From contig JBEINZ010000157.1 of the NCBI GenBank assembly GCA_040377825.1, positions 1 to 7,696 on the forward strand: DNA of 7,696 nt. The letters run 5' to 3'. The position numbers were made by a program, and so were the translations under genes. Of this stretch, positions 1 through 5,876 are shown in pieces. A model generated the notes under the pieces. That model was not told the DNA's origin and ran no database searches. It saw nothing but the letters and a program-made list of their open reading frames with translations. The stretch is from JBEINZ01 sp040377825. Its GTDB lineage: Bacteria > Pseudomonadota > Alphaproteobacteria > Rhizobiales > Ancalomicrobiaceae. Numbering within the stretch: position 1 is the stretch's first letter; every line of letters begins with the position of its first letter.

Positions 1-683
1 CGATGCGCGTGGCCGCCGGCGCCGTGGCGCGCAAGATCATTCCCGGCGTGACGATCCGCGCCGCGCTGGTGCAGATGGGCCCGCACAAGATCGATCGGGC
101 GAACTGGGACTGGGCGGCGGTCGACGACAACCCGTTCTTCTGCCCGGACGCGAAGGCGGCGGCCTTCTTCGAGGACTATCTCGACGGCATCCGCAAGTCC
201 GGGTCGTCGGTCGGCGCGGTCATCGAGGTCGTAGCCGAAGGCGTCCCGCCCGGCTGGGGCGCGCCGATCTACGGCAAGCTCGATCAGGATATTGCCGCGG
301 CCTTCATGTCGATCAACGCGGTCAAGGGCGTGGAGATCGGCGCGGGAATGGAGGCGGCCTCGCTGACAGGCGAGGAGAATGCCGACGAGATCTATACCCG
401 CCAGGACGGCAAGCCCGAATTCCGGTCAAACCATGCCGGCGGCATTCTCGGCGGCATTTCGTCTGGCCAGCCGGTGGTCGCGCGCTTCGCGGTGAAGCCG
501 ACCTCCTCGATCCTCACGCCGCGCCGGACGATCGACCGTGCCGGCAACGAGACGGAGATCTTGACCAAGGGCCGCCACGACCCCTGCGTCGGCATCCGCG
601 CGGTGCCGGTCGGGGAGGCGATGATGGCCATTGTGCTGGCGGATCATTTCCTGCGCCATCGCGGCCAGACCGGGCGCTCGTGA
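1..683 (+). CDS. aroC: Chorismate synthase, 3' part (5' end outside window)
   Basis: The enzyme converts 5-enolpyruvylshikimate-3-phosphate to chorismate, the last common step to aromatic amino acids, folates and quinones; it is cytoplasmic and uses reduced FMN. About 226 residues of the usual ~360 are present. The frame is open at the left edge, and the Met at position 3 lies inside the conserved ETAMRVAAGAVARK-type segment, so it is not the true start. Visible family signatures are RKSGSSVGAVIEV, the PPGWGAPIYGKLD stretch, INAVKGVEIGAG, SNHAGGILGGISSG and the C-terminal RHDPCVGIRAVPVGEAM. These include the basic, Ser and Asp residues that line the FMN/substrate site in this family. The stop is TGA at 681-683. 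It is followed by a 77-bp gap with its own promoter-like elements, so the downstream riboflavin gene need not be cotranscribed. Identity is firm from motif density; only the N-terminal third cannot be judged. Confidence 0.97.
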   Translation, partial: MRVAAGAVARKIIPGVTIRAALVQMGPHKIDRANWDWAAVDDNPFFCPDAKAAAFFEDYLDGIRKSGSSVGAVIEVVAEGVPPGWGAPIYGKLDQDIAAAFMSINAVKGVEIGAGMEAASLTGEENADEIYTRQDGKPEFRSNHAGGILGGISSGQPVVARFAVKPTSSILTPRRTIDRAGNETEILTKGRHDPCVGIRAVPVGEAMMAIVLADHFLRHRGQTGRS

Positions 684-692
684 TCCACGTCG

Positions 693-735
693 TTCAGTGG
701 TGCTGAATTAATCATGCATTTTCACTGGTACTGAA
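693..735 (+). repeat. Twin 15-bp dyads upstream of HTH-ribBX (candidate operators)
   Basis: Two copies of TTCASTGGTRCTGAA occur at 693-707 and 721-735, identical at 13 of 15 positions and 28 bp apart start to start. The first has perfect 5-bp inverted arms (TTCAG...CTGAA); the second keeps TTCA...TGAA. Such paired dyads are typical of binding sites for dimeric HTH regulators. The second lies where the -35 region would be for a start near 761, so binding could block or assist RNA polymerase. The obvious candidate ligand is the HTH domain encoded just downstream. That link is inference. Confidence 0.5.
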
Positions 736-748
736 ACGATAGTCTCGC

Positions 749-760
749 TATAAAGCATCT
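749..760 (+). promoter_or_regulatory. Candidate -10 box of a leaderless HTH-ribBX transcript
   Basis: TATAAA at 749-754 is a good sigma70 -10 box in GC-rich DNA and ends 6 nt before the ATG at 761. Transcription would therefore begin at or next to that ATG. No Shine-Dalgarno precedes the ATG, which fits leaderless initiation. The -35 position (TGGTAC at 726-731 with a 17-nt spacer) matches consensus poorly and lies inside the second dyad, so the promoter may need an activator. Confidence 0.45.
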
Positions 761-2107
761 ATGCGCCTCAACGAGTGGCTCGCCCGAACCGACGAAACCC
801 GCAGCGCTTTCGCGCGCCGCACGGGCTTGTCGCGGGCCGCCATCACGGCCTTGTGCAACGACGCCGAGGTTTGGATTTCCCGCGAGACGGCCGCGCGCAT
901 CCTTCATGCGACCAACGGCGCCGTAACCCCCAACGATTTCCTCGGCCTATGCGCCCGGGACCCGTCCCTAAAGGAACAGACCATGAGCCAGACACGCGTC
1001 GCCGAAGCGATCCGCGCATTCGAGAAGGGCGAGATCGTCGTGGTGACCGATGACGATGATCGCGAGAACGAGGGCGATCTGATCGTCGCGGCGGTGCACG
1101 CGACGCCGGAAAAGATGGCCTTCATCATCCGCCATACCTCCGGCATCGTGTGCACGCCGCTCACGCGCCAAGAGGCGCGGCGCCTCCATCTGGAGCCGAT
1201 GGTCGCCACGAACGAGGCGCCGCTCGCCACGGCCTTCACGGTCTCGATCGACTACCGGCCGGGCCTGACAACCGGCATCTCCGCCGAGGAGCGGACCAAT
1301 ACGGTCCGCGCGCTGGCCAATCCGAATGCCGGCGCGGCGGATTTCGTGCGTCCGGGTCATATCTTCCCGCTGGTCGCGCGCGAGGGCGGCGTCCTGATGC
1401 GTTCGGGCCACACCGAAGCGGCGGTCGATCTTTGCCGGCTCGCCGGCCTGCCGCAGGTCGGCGTGATCTCTGAATTGGTCAATGACGACGGCACCGTGAA
1501 GCGCGGCGCGCAGGTTGCCGAGTTTGCCCGCCAGCATGGACTGAAAACCGTCAGCGTCGCCGATCTCATCGCCTATCGCCAACGCAACGACCGGCTGGTG
1601 GAGCGCATCGCCGATTTCCAGATCGAAACGCCGAACGGCCCGGCGCGCGCGGTGACCTACCGCACGCCCTACGATCCGATGCATCATCTTGCCGTCGTGT
1701 TCGGCGATATCCGTGACGGCACGGCGATACCCGTTCGGCTGCATCTGGAATCCGTCGTTGCCGACGTTTTCCGCCGCGACGATACGATTGAACGGCTGAT
1801 GAGCCGCATGGCCGCGGCAGGTCGGGGCATCATCGTCTATTTGCGCGAGGGCTCGGTTGGCGTCGTATCGGCATCGAGCCGCGCCCGCGAAGCAATTCGT
1901 AGCGAGAAGACCGGACTCGATGCTGCGGAGGTCGAGGCCCACCGTTCGGCGTCGTCGCGGGCCGAGGAATGGCGAGAAATCGGCATCGGCGCGCAGATCC
2001 TGAAGGATCTCGGTGTCGGCTCGATCCACCTGTTTTCCTCCAAGCCCCGGCGCTATGTCGGCTTGGAAGGTTTCGGCATCGAAATCGACGGCACTGAGCC
2101 GCTGTAA
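761..2107 (+). CDS. ribB: HTH-RibB-degenerate GTP cyclohydrolase II fusion (RibBX type)
   Basis: RibB turns ribulose 5-phosphate into 3,4-dihydroxy-2-butanone 4-phosphate plus formate, supplying the four-carbon unit of riboflavin. In the 448-residue reading, residues 1-62 form a Cro/YdaS-like HTH (FARRTGLSRAAITALCND at 17-34, then a TNGAVTPNDFL tail). Residues 76-282 are a complete RibB with the acidic DDDDRENEGD loop (97-106), TSGIVC (126-131), an FTVSID segment and HTEAAVDL (217-224). Residues 283-448 follow the GTP cyclohydrolase II fold (VRLHLE, GIIVYLREG), but the domain has no cysteine at all, so the zinc site is absent. The EGRGIGL motif is also lost, reading EGSVGVV. GTP cyclohydrolase activity is therefore not expected, as in other proteobacterial RibBX proteins. 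The start at 761 has a -10-like box but no Shine-Dalgarno. ATG 983 (Met75) has AAGGAA 6 nt upstream and would give a 374-residue RibBX. Codon use is coding-like across 761-982, so the HTH is probably real. Confidence 0.88.
   Translation: MRLNEWLARTDETRSAFARRTGLSRAAITALCNDAEVWISRETAARILHATNGAVTPNDFLGLCARDPSLKEQTMSQTRVAEAIRAFEKGEIVVVTDDDDRENEGDLIVAAVHATPEKMAFIIRHTSGIVCTPLTRQEARRLHLEPMVATNEAPLATAFTVSIDYRPGLTTGISAEERTNTVRALANPNAGAADFVRPGHIFPLVAREGGVLMRSGHTEAAVDLCRLAGLPQVGVISELVNDDGTVKRGAQVAEFARQHGLKTVSVADLIAYRQRNDRLVERIADFQIETPNGPARAVTYRTPYDPMHHLAVVFGDIRDGTAIPVRLHLESVVADVFRRDDTIERLMSRMAAAGRGIIVYLREGSVGVVSASSRAREAIRSEKTGLDAAEVEAHRSASSRAEEWREIGIGAQILKDLGVGSIHLFSSKPRRYVGLEGFGIEIDGTEPL
971..985 (+). 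promoter_or_regulatory. Internal Shine-Dalgarno and ATG for an HTH-less RibBX
   Basis: AAGGAA at 971-976 sits 6 nt before ATG 983-985, in frame with the upstream HTH. This is a better ribosome site than anything before ATG 761. It may be the only true start of ribB, or a second start giving a 374-residue enzyme beside the 448-residue HTH form. Confidence 0.6.
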
Positions 2108-2151
2108 GGCCACAAGTCGGCATCCGACGTATTCCGTGGTAAGGTGGCGAT

Positions 2152-2643
2152 ATGTCAACGACCGCGCTGAAGCCGTCCGCCCAACATGGTTCCCCATCGC
2201 CCCGCGCGACCCACGCGGGCGATCTGCACGGCTGGGCTTTCGAACAGGCGCGGCTCCTGCGCGAAGGGCGCTTTGACCTGATCGACGCGGCCAATATCGC
2301 CGAGGAGATCGAGGACGTGGGCAAATCGGAATATCGCGAGTTGGAAAGCGCATTCCGGGTCCTGGTCCACCACCTCCTGAAATGGGACTATCAACCCGAG
2401 CGTCGCAGCCGCAGCTGGATGCTTTCGATCGCCGAGCAACGCAACCGTATCGGCCGAACCCTGCGCAAGAATCCGGGCTTGACGTCACTGATCCCCGAAG
2501 CCCTTCTGGCCGGATGGGAAGACGGACGCCTTCGCGCGAGCGCGGAGACCGATCTCGATCTCTCGGTCTTTCCGGAGGCCTGCCCATGGACGTTCGAGGC
2601 CTGGATGAGCCGCGATTTGGGGCTGTCGACGCCCGAGCGCTGA
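2152..2643 (+). CDS. DUF29 domain-containing protein
   Basis: This is a 163-residue soluble protein of the DUF29 family, whose biochemical role is unknown to me. After a ~22-residue Ser/Pro-rich variable tail come the family's usual landmarks: D-x3-W, QARLLREGRFDLID, the strongly conserved NIAEEIEDVG-KSEYRELES block, LVHHLLKWDYQPERRSRSW, and the QRNRIGRTLRKNPGL helix. The C-terminus is acidic then aromatic (DLDLSVFPEACPWTFEAW). It appears mainly helical, with no signal peptide or membrane segment. AAGGTGG at 2141-2147 lies at good distance from the ATG, so the start is well supported. The gap from ribBX is only 44 nt, so cotranscription is possible. DUF29 genes are common in Alphaproteobacteria and Cyanobacteria, often in several copies; proximity to riboflavin genes does not assign a function. 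Confidence 0.9.
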   Translation: MSTTALKPSAQHGSPSPRATHAGDLHGWAFEQARLLREGRFDLIDAANIAEEIEDVGKSEYRELESAFRVLVHHLLKWDYQPERRSRSWMLSIAEQRNRIGRTLRKNPGLTSLIPEALLAGWEDGRLRASAETDLDLSVFPEACPWTFEAWMSRDLGLSTPER

Positions 2644-2675
2644 GTCCTCGGCTTTCGCCGGGCCGCCGGCTCGCT

Positions 2676-2687
2676 TATATTGATCTC
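2676..2687 (+). promoter_or_regulatory. Candidate -10 box before the 48-aa peptide gene
   Basis: TATATT at 2676-2681 ends 6 nt before ATG 2688, the same spacing as TATAAA before HTH-ribBX. The -35 position with a 17-nt spacer (TTTCGC, 2653-2658) is weak. With no Shine-Dalgarno visible, a leaderless mRNA starting near 2688 is plausible. It could also serve tlyA downstream. Confidence 0.35.
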
Positions 2688-2834
2688 ATGACCCGCGCTT
2701 CCACCTTCACCGTCTACGCAGTCGCGATCCCGCTTGCCGGCGCGGCGCTTGGCGCCAGCCTTTGGCTCTGGGCGCGCTATGGGATGGGGGTCTATTTCGA
2801 CACGATCATGGGCGCCATCGCCTCGTGCTTTTGA
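2688..2834 (+). CDS. Small single-pass membrane protein, 48 aa, hypothetical
   Basis: I cannot name this gene. The frame from ATG 2688 to TGA 2832-2834 encodes 48 residues. After a short MTRAST start there is one hydrophobic stretch at about residues 7-29 (VYAVAIPLAGAALGASLWLW), then ARYGMGVYFDTIMGAIASCF. This reads as a single membrane helix with an amphipathic tail ending in Cys-Phe. The tail (FDT...A..CF) resembles small hypothetical proteins I recall beside tlyA/dxs in other Alphaproteobacteria, but I could not check that. It lies in the 216-bp space between the DUF29 stop and tlyA, 25 nt before tlyA. No Shine-Dalgarno is seen; a TATATT box ends 6 nt before the ATG. The membrane-like composition and the spacing argue for a real gene. 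Confidence 0.6.
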   Translation: MTRASTFTVYAVAIPLAGAALGASLWLWARYGMGVYFDTIMGAIASCF

Positions 2835-2859
2835 CGCGGACGGGACCGAACGACCGGCC

Positions 2860-3603
2860 ATGACGTCCCCGCGCAGCCGTTTGGACCAGCTTCTCGTGAC
2901 GCGTGGGCTTTATCCGACGCGAGCACGTGCGCGGGATGCGATCTTGCGCGGGGAAATTCTCGTTGATGGCGTGATCGAGACAAAGCCGGGCGCGCTCTTG
3001 GGTGACGAGGCCGGATTGCGGTCGCGAGATCCGGCGCTACGCTATGTCTCGCGTGCCGCCTTGAAGCTGATTGCCGGGCTCGATGCCTTTTCGCTGTCGC
3101 CGGCGGGCCTTTCCTGCCTGGACATCGGTGCGTCGACCGGCGGGTTCACCCAGGTCCTGATCGAGCGCGGCGCACGAAGCGTGACGGCGATCGATGTCGG
3201 CCATGGGCAACTGCATCCGTCGCTTAACCTTGATCCACGTGTTCATGCGGTCGAAGGACTGAACGCGCGCGATCTTACGATTTTGGAACTGCACGAGGCG
3301 CCGGAGGTCTTGACCGCGGATGTCAGCTTCATCTCGTTGACGCTCGCATTGCCGCCCGCGCTTGCGCTTGCCAAGGCCGGCGCATGGGGCGTGTTTTTGG
3401 TGAAGCCGCAATTCGAGGTCGGGCGGGATGGCGTGGGCAAAGGCGGCATCGTGCGCGACGAAGCCCTCGCGCTTGAGTCGGTTGCCGCCATCGAGCGCTT
3501 CTTGGCCGGCGCCGGCTGGGCGCTGCTTGGGCGGATGGCTTCGCCGATCGAAGGCGGGGACGGCAATCGCGAGTTCTTGGTGGCGGCCCGCAAAGGCGGG
3601 TGA
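2860..3603 (+). CDS. tlyA: TlyA-family rRNA (cytidine-2'-O)-methyltransferase
   Basis: TlyA proteins add 2'-O-methyl groups to cytidines of 16S and/or 23S rRNA using S-adenosylmethionine; the 'hemolysin' name is historical. The product is 247 residues. An S4 RNA-binding domain covers about residues 6-65 (RLDQLLVTRGLYPTRARARD, then GEILVDG), followed by an FtsJ/Rossmann methyltransferase domain with the SAM loop CLDIGASTGGFT (86-97) and AIDVGHGQL (110-118). The Mycobacterium tuberculosis TlyA tetrad is present at the same numbers: Lys69 (SRAALKL), Asp154 (TADVSF), Lys182 (VKPQFE) and Glu238 (GNREF). That exact agreement supports ATG 2860 over the frame's earlier Met near 2734, which would overlap the membrane peptide. 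The Shine-Dalgarno is weak. A 61-bp gap separates it from the next rRNA methyltransferase. dxs, a frequent neighbour in this group, is not adjacent here. Confidence 0.93.
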   Translation: MTSPRSRLDQLLVTRGLYPTRARARDAILRGEILVDGVIETKPGALLGDEAGLRSRDPALRYVSRAALKLIAGLDAFSLSPAGLSCLDIGASTGGFTQVLIERGARSVTAIDVGHGQLHPSLNLDPRVHAVEGLNARDLTILELHEAPEVLTADVSFISLTLALPPALALAKAGAWGVFLVKPQFEVGRDGVGKGGIVRDEALALESVAAIERFLAGAGWALLGRMASPIEGGDGNREFLVAARKGG

Positions 3604-3654
3604 CGTTGACGCGGCCGGCGCAAGCGCCCACACACGGGTCGACGAGACCGCATC

Positions 3655-3667
3655 GGAGCGAAAATTG
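3655..3667 (+). promoter_or_regulatory. Shine-Dalgarno selecting a TTG start for the m5U methyltransferase
   Basis: GGAG at 3655-3658 lies 6 nt before TTG 3665-3667. The alternative GTG at 3686 has only a GGA too close to it, and no ATG lies between the tlyA stop and the conserved protein. The TTG gives a 414-residue product with a complete N-terminal TRAM-like region. Confidence 0.55.
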
Positions 3668-4909
3668 GACGGACAACTGGAAACCGTGACGATCGACACG
3701 ATCGGTCACAAGGGCGACGGCGTGGCCGAGACGCCGACGGGGCCCGTCTTCGTGCCGCTGTCGCTGCCCGGCGAGACGGTCGAGATCGAACGGGCGGGCG
3801 AACGCGGACGGATCGTGACGATGCACGCGCCAAGCCCGCACCGCGTGGCCGCGCCTTGCCCGCATTTCGGGGTCTGTGGCGGCTGTAGCCTTCAGCATAT
3901 GGAAACCTCGGCCTATCTCGCCTTCAAGCGCGAGACCGTCGTCAACGCGCTCGAAGCGCGGGGCATCGTCGCCGATGTCGCGCCAGTCACGCCGGTTTCC
4001 CCCGGCACGCGCCGCCGCGCTGTCGTGGCCGTGCAGCGCCAAGCGGGAGCTGACGGCGCGGCGTTGACGGTCGGCTTTCGCCAGCGGCTATCCCATACCG
4101 TCGCCGACGCCGCGCATTGCCTCGTCGTAACGCCGGCGATCCGGGACGCCTTGCCGAAATTCGCCCGGCTTGCCGACTTTCTATCCTTCGAGAAGAAGGG
4201 CGCAATCTTCACCGTGATCGACAGCGAAACGGGACTGGACGTCTCGGTCGCCGATGCCAAATTGCCGCCGTCGCGTCGGCGTGACGTGGTCGCGGCCGCC
4301 ATTGCGCTCGGCTTCGCACGGCTTTCGATCGAGGGTGAAAGCATCGTGGAGGCGCGCGCGCCGATCCTCACCTTCGGCGGGGTGCCCGTCGCGTTGCCGC
4401 CGGCCGCCTTCGTGCAGGCCGTGGCAAGCGCGGAGGCGGCGATCCGCGACGAGATCATTGCCGCCGTTGCGGGCGCGAAGCGCATCGCCGATCTTTTTGC
4501 CGGCTCGGGTACCTTTAGCCTGCCGATGGCGAGACACGCGCAGGTTCACGCCGTGGAATTCGACGGGCCGGCGATCGAGGCGCTCGACAAGGCTCGTCGA
4601 TTTGCCTCAGGCCTCAAGGCCGTGTCCGTCGAAGCGCGCGATCTCAATCGCCGGCCCTTGATGGCTAGGGAAATCAATGGTTTCGACGCGGTCGTCTTCG
4701 ATCCCCCGCGCGACGGCGCCGCGCCGCAAGCCAAGGAGATCGCCAAGTCCAAGGTGCCGACGGTTGTCGCGGTGTCCTGCAATCCGGCAACGCTCGCGCG
4801 CGACGGCCGCTATCTTCTGGATGCCGGCTATCGGTTGGAGCGCGTCAAGCCGGTCGATCAGTTCCTGTGGTCGCATCATGTGGAGGCGGTCGCGGTGTTC
4901 AGGCGGTGA
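3665..4909 (+). CDS. TrmA/RlmD-family 23S rRNA (uracil-5-)-methyltransferase, 4Fe-4S
   Basis: This SAM-dependent enzyme methylates C5 of uridine in RNA, most likely 23S rRNA (RlmD/RumA type). Counting from TTG 3665 it has 414 residues. A TRAM-like OB domain spans about 5-55 (IDTIGHKGDGVAE ... VFVPLSLPGETVEIE). The 4Fe-4S site has Cys65, Cys71 and Cys74 (CPHFGVCGGC), with Cys152 (AAHC) as fourth ligand. The catalytic domain shows AFVQA (Gln251), SAM motif I DLFAGSGTFSLPMA (276-289), FDPPRDGA (345-352), the nucleophile Cys372 in VSCNPATLARD, and the terminal HHVEAVAVF with the expected general base Glu407. All catalytic residues are intact. The same frame extends upstream into tlyA, but that part reads as out-of-frame tlyA sequence. 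Pairing with tlyA places two rRNA methyltransferases side by side. RlmC or TrmA specificity cannot be excluded from sequence alone, so no symbol is given. Confidence 0.92.
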   Translation: MDGQLETVTIDTIGHKGDGVAETPTGPVFVPLSLPGETVEIERAGERGRIVTMHAPSPHRVAAPCPHFGVCGGCSLQHMETSAYLAFKRETVVNALEARGIVADVAPVTPVSPGTRRRAVVAVQRQAGADGAALTVGFRQRLSHTVADAAHCLVVTPAIRDALPKFARLADFLSFEKKGAIFTVIDSETGLDVSVADAKLPPSRRRDVVAAAIALGFARLSIEGESIVEARAPILTFGGVPVALPPAAFVQAVASAEAAIRDEIIAAVAGAKRIADLFAGSGTFSLPMARHAQVHAVEFDGPAIEALDKARRFASGLKAVSVEARDLNRRPLMAREINGFDAVVFDPPRDGAAPQAKEIAKSKVPTVVAVSCNPATLARDGRYLLDAGYRLERVKPVDQFLWSHHVEAVAVFRR

Positions 4910-4956
4910 GCCGCCGCGCCTTGCTGTGTGATGGCTCGCGCTTTACACAACGGATT

Positions 4957-5592
4957 ATGTCAAACGCCGCGCTGGTTTCCTCGTTCTTCGCCGCGATGCT
5001 TTATGTGATCTCGCCCGGGCCGGCGGTGCTCGCGCTGATCGGCATTGGCGCTTCGCGCGGCCGGCGGCCGGCTATTGCCTTCGTGAGCGGCCATCTCGTT
5101 GGCGACACGCTGTGGTGTGGCTTGGCGATTTTCGCGCTTGTCGGCGCGGAGCTGATCAACCCGGCCGTTTTCGACCTGCTGGCGATCGCCTGCGCCGCTT
5201 ATCTCGCGCATCTCGGCTGGCGCGGCCTGACGGCAAACTCCGTCGCGGCCGCCGAGGATGTGATCGGAACGCGCCCGCTGCGTCGCGGTCTCCTCTTCGG
5301 CCTCACCAATCCAAAGAGCTATCCCGTGGCGCTCGCCATGTTCACCGCGCTGCTCACGGGCAATACCGCCGGCCTCGACCTGACGTCGCTCCCGGCCTTG
5401 ATCGCGGTTGCCTTCGTCGGGTTCGTCGTGGCGGATCTCATCCTGGTCTATATTGTCGGGACGAAGCTATTGCGCAGGCTTTACTTGCGGCACGCGCTCT
5501 GGATCATCCGCGCGACTGGCGCGCTCTTCCTGCTTTTCGCCGCCGGAACCGGCTGGGAAGCGATCCCGAGGCTAATCGGCCATATCCATTGA
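4957..5592 (+). CDS. LysE/RhtB-family amino-acid exporter
   Basis: This is a 211-residue inner-membrane protein of the LysE/RhtB (Rht) family, which exports amino acids or related metabolites by proton-coupled efflux. The N-terminus fits the family closely: a first helix with FFAAMLYV, then the hallmark SPGPAVLALI (SPGP at residues 19-22), a GIGASRGRRPA loop, and VSGHLVGDTLW. Later come the long second hydrophobic block, a basic loop, FGLTNPKSYPVALAMF (the family's NPK segment), and two more hydrophobic stretches. Five to six membrane helices are expected, and the length is typical. The start at ATG 4957 precedes the first helix directly; its Shine-Dalgarno is weak. It lies 47 bp after the methyltransferase and converges on ald. 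The neighbouring ald and lrp suggest, without proving, a role in alanine or other amino-acid balance. Substrate cannot be read from sequence. Confidence 0.9.
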   Translation: MSNAALVSSFFAAMLYVISPGPAVLALIGIGASRGRRPAIAFVSGHLVGDTLWCGLAIFALVGAELINPAVFDLLAIACAAYLAHLGWRGLTANSVAAAEDVIGTRPLRRGLLFGLTNPKSYPVALAMFTALLTGNTAGLDLTSLPALIAVAFVGFVVADLILVYIVGTKLLRRLYLRHALWIIRATGALFLLFAAGTGWEAIPRLIGHIH

Positions 5593-5600
5593 GGCTCCCG

Positions 5601-5800
5601 TCCATCGACTTCGCCCCTCGGAGATTTAGCTGCAAATGGGGGTTTCCGAAGCTGTCGGCGCGAAGTTACAATCCAAAATTGATCGCATCCATGGCCTTCT
5701 CCCTCAAGGATTTCCCCGCGAAAGGCAGTTTCGGGCGCACCCTCAACCAAAGGTGTATCGCCGCCATCACCTTCTCCCTCAAGGAGAGAAGGCGCAGGAC
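5601..5800. repeat. Three-unit imperfect intergenic repeat between convergent genes
   Basis: Three related units begin at 5601, 5688 and 5763. Units two and three share CCTTCTCCCTCAAGGA exactly (5695-5710 and 5770-5785), within a 29-bp block with four mismatches and a 75-bp period. Unit one (TCCATCGACTTCGCCCCTCGGAGATTT...) aligns with unit two through CTC...GATTT...GC...GTTTC and the CCAAA...ATCGC stretch, with about 11 extra bases, hence its 87-bp period. Unit three is cut short by the hairpin at 5770-5792. The units fill the 282-bp space between the exporter and ald, a usual site for REP-like elements. No protein is likely here. Confidence 0.65.
5770..5792. terminator. Hairpin in the third repeat unit, possible bidirectional transcript end
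   Basis: CCTTCTC (5770-5776) pairs perfectly with GAGAAGG (5786-5792) around a 9-nt loop that can extend the stem with CC/GG pairs. It lies between the convergent exporter and ald genes, about 180 nt past the exporter stop and about 80 nt past the ald stop. There is no T-run on either strand, so it is not a classical intrinsic terminator. It may stabilise 3' ends or simply be part of the repeat. Confidence 0.4.
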
Positions 5801-5860
5801 CCGAGGATTCTGAGACCATCCCCCATAAGTCTTTCGCAGCTCAATCCTCAAGGCAAAGGC

Positions 5861-5876
5861 GATGCAAGCCTGCATC
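5861..5876 (-). terminator. Short inverted repeat at the ald stop codon
   Basis: GATGCA (5861-5866) and TGCATC (5871-5876) form a perfect 6-bp stem with a 4-nt loop, overlapping the last base pairs of the ald stop (5875-5877). No T-run follows on the minus strand. It is a weak candidate for transcript end processing. Confidence 0.2.

Noticed and set aside
684..760. Possible FMN riboswitch upstream of ribB
   Set aside because: The gap is only 77 bp and lacks the conserved FMN-aptamer blocks, so a full aptamer does not fit.
968..2587. A 539-codon open frame on the minus strand opposite ribBX and DUF29
   Set aside because: It is rich in Arg/Gly/Ala with no domain signature and lies antisense to two well-supported genes. 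This is the usual shadow of G/C-ending codons.
3617..3628. GGCGC-AA-GCGCC hairpin between tlyA and the methyltransferase as a terminator
   Set aside because: The stem is only 5 bp with a 2-nt loop and no T-run. Such palindromes are expected by chance in GC-rich DNA.
3428..3664. Upstream extension of the m5U methyltransferase frame
   Set aside because: It overlaps tlyA and reads as out-of-frame tlyA sequence; the conserved protein begins just after TTG 3665.
4867..4956. Longer N-terminus for the exporter
   Set aside because: The extra 30 residues come from the end of the methyltransferase gene and the gap, with no hydrophobic character. The family starts right before its first helix.
5601..5800. 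CRISPR array
   Set aside because: The units are 75-87 bp apart, diverged along their whole length and similar in the would-be spacers; no cas gene is present.
5593..5820. Protein-coding frames across the intergenic repeat
   Set aside because: Frames on both strands owe their openness to repeated sequence, have no Shine-Dalgarno, and change frame between units.
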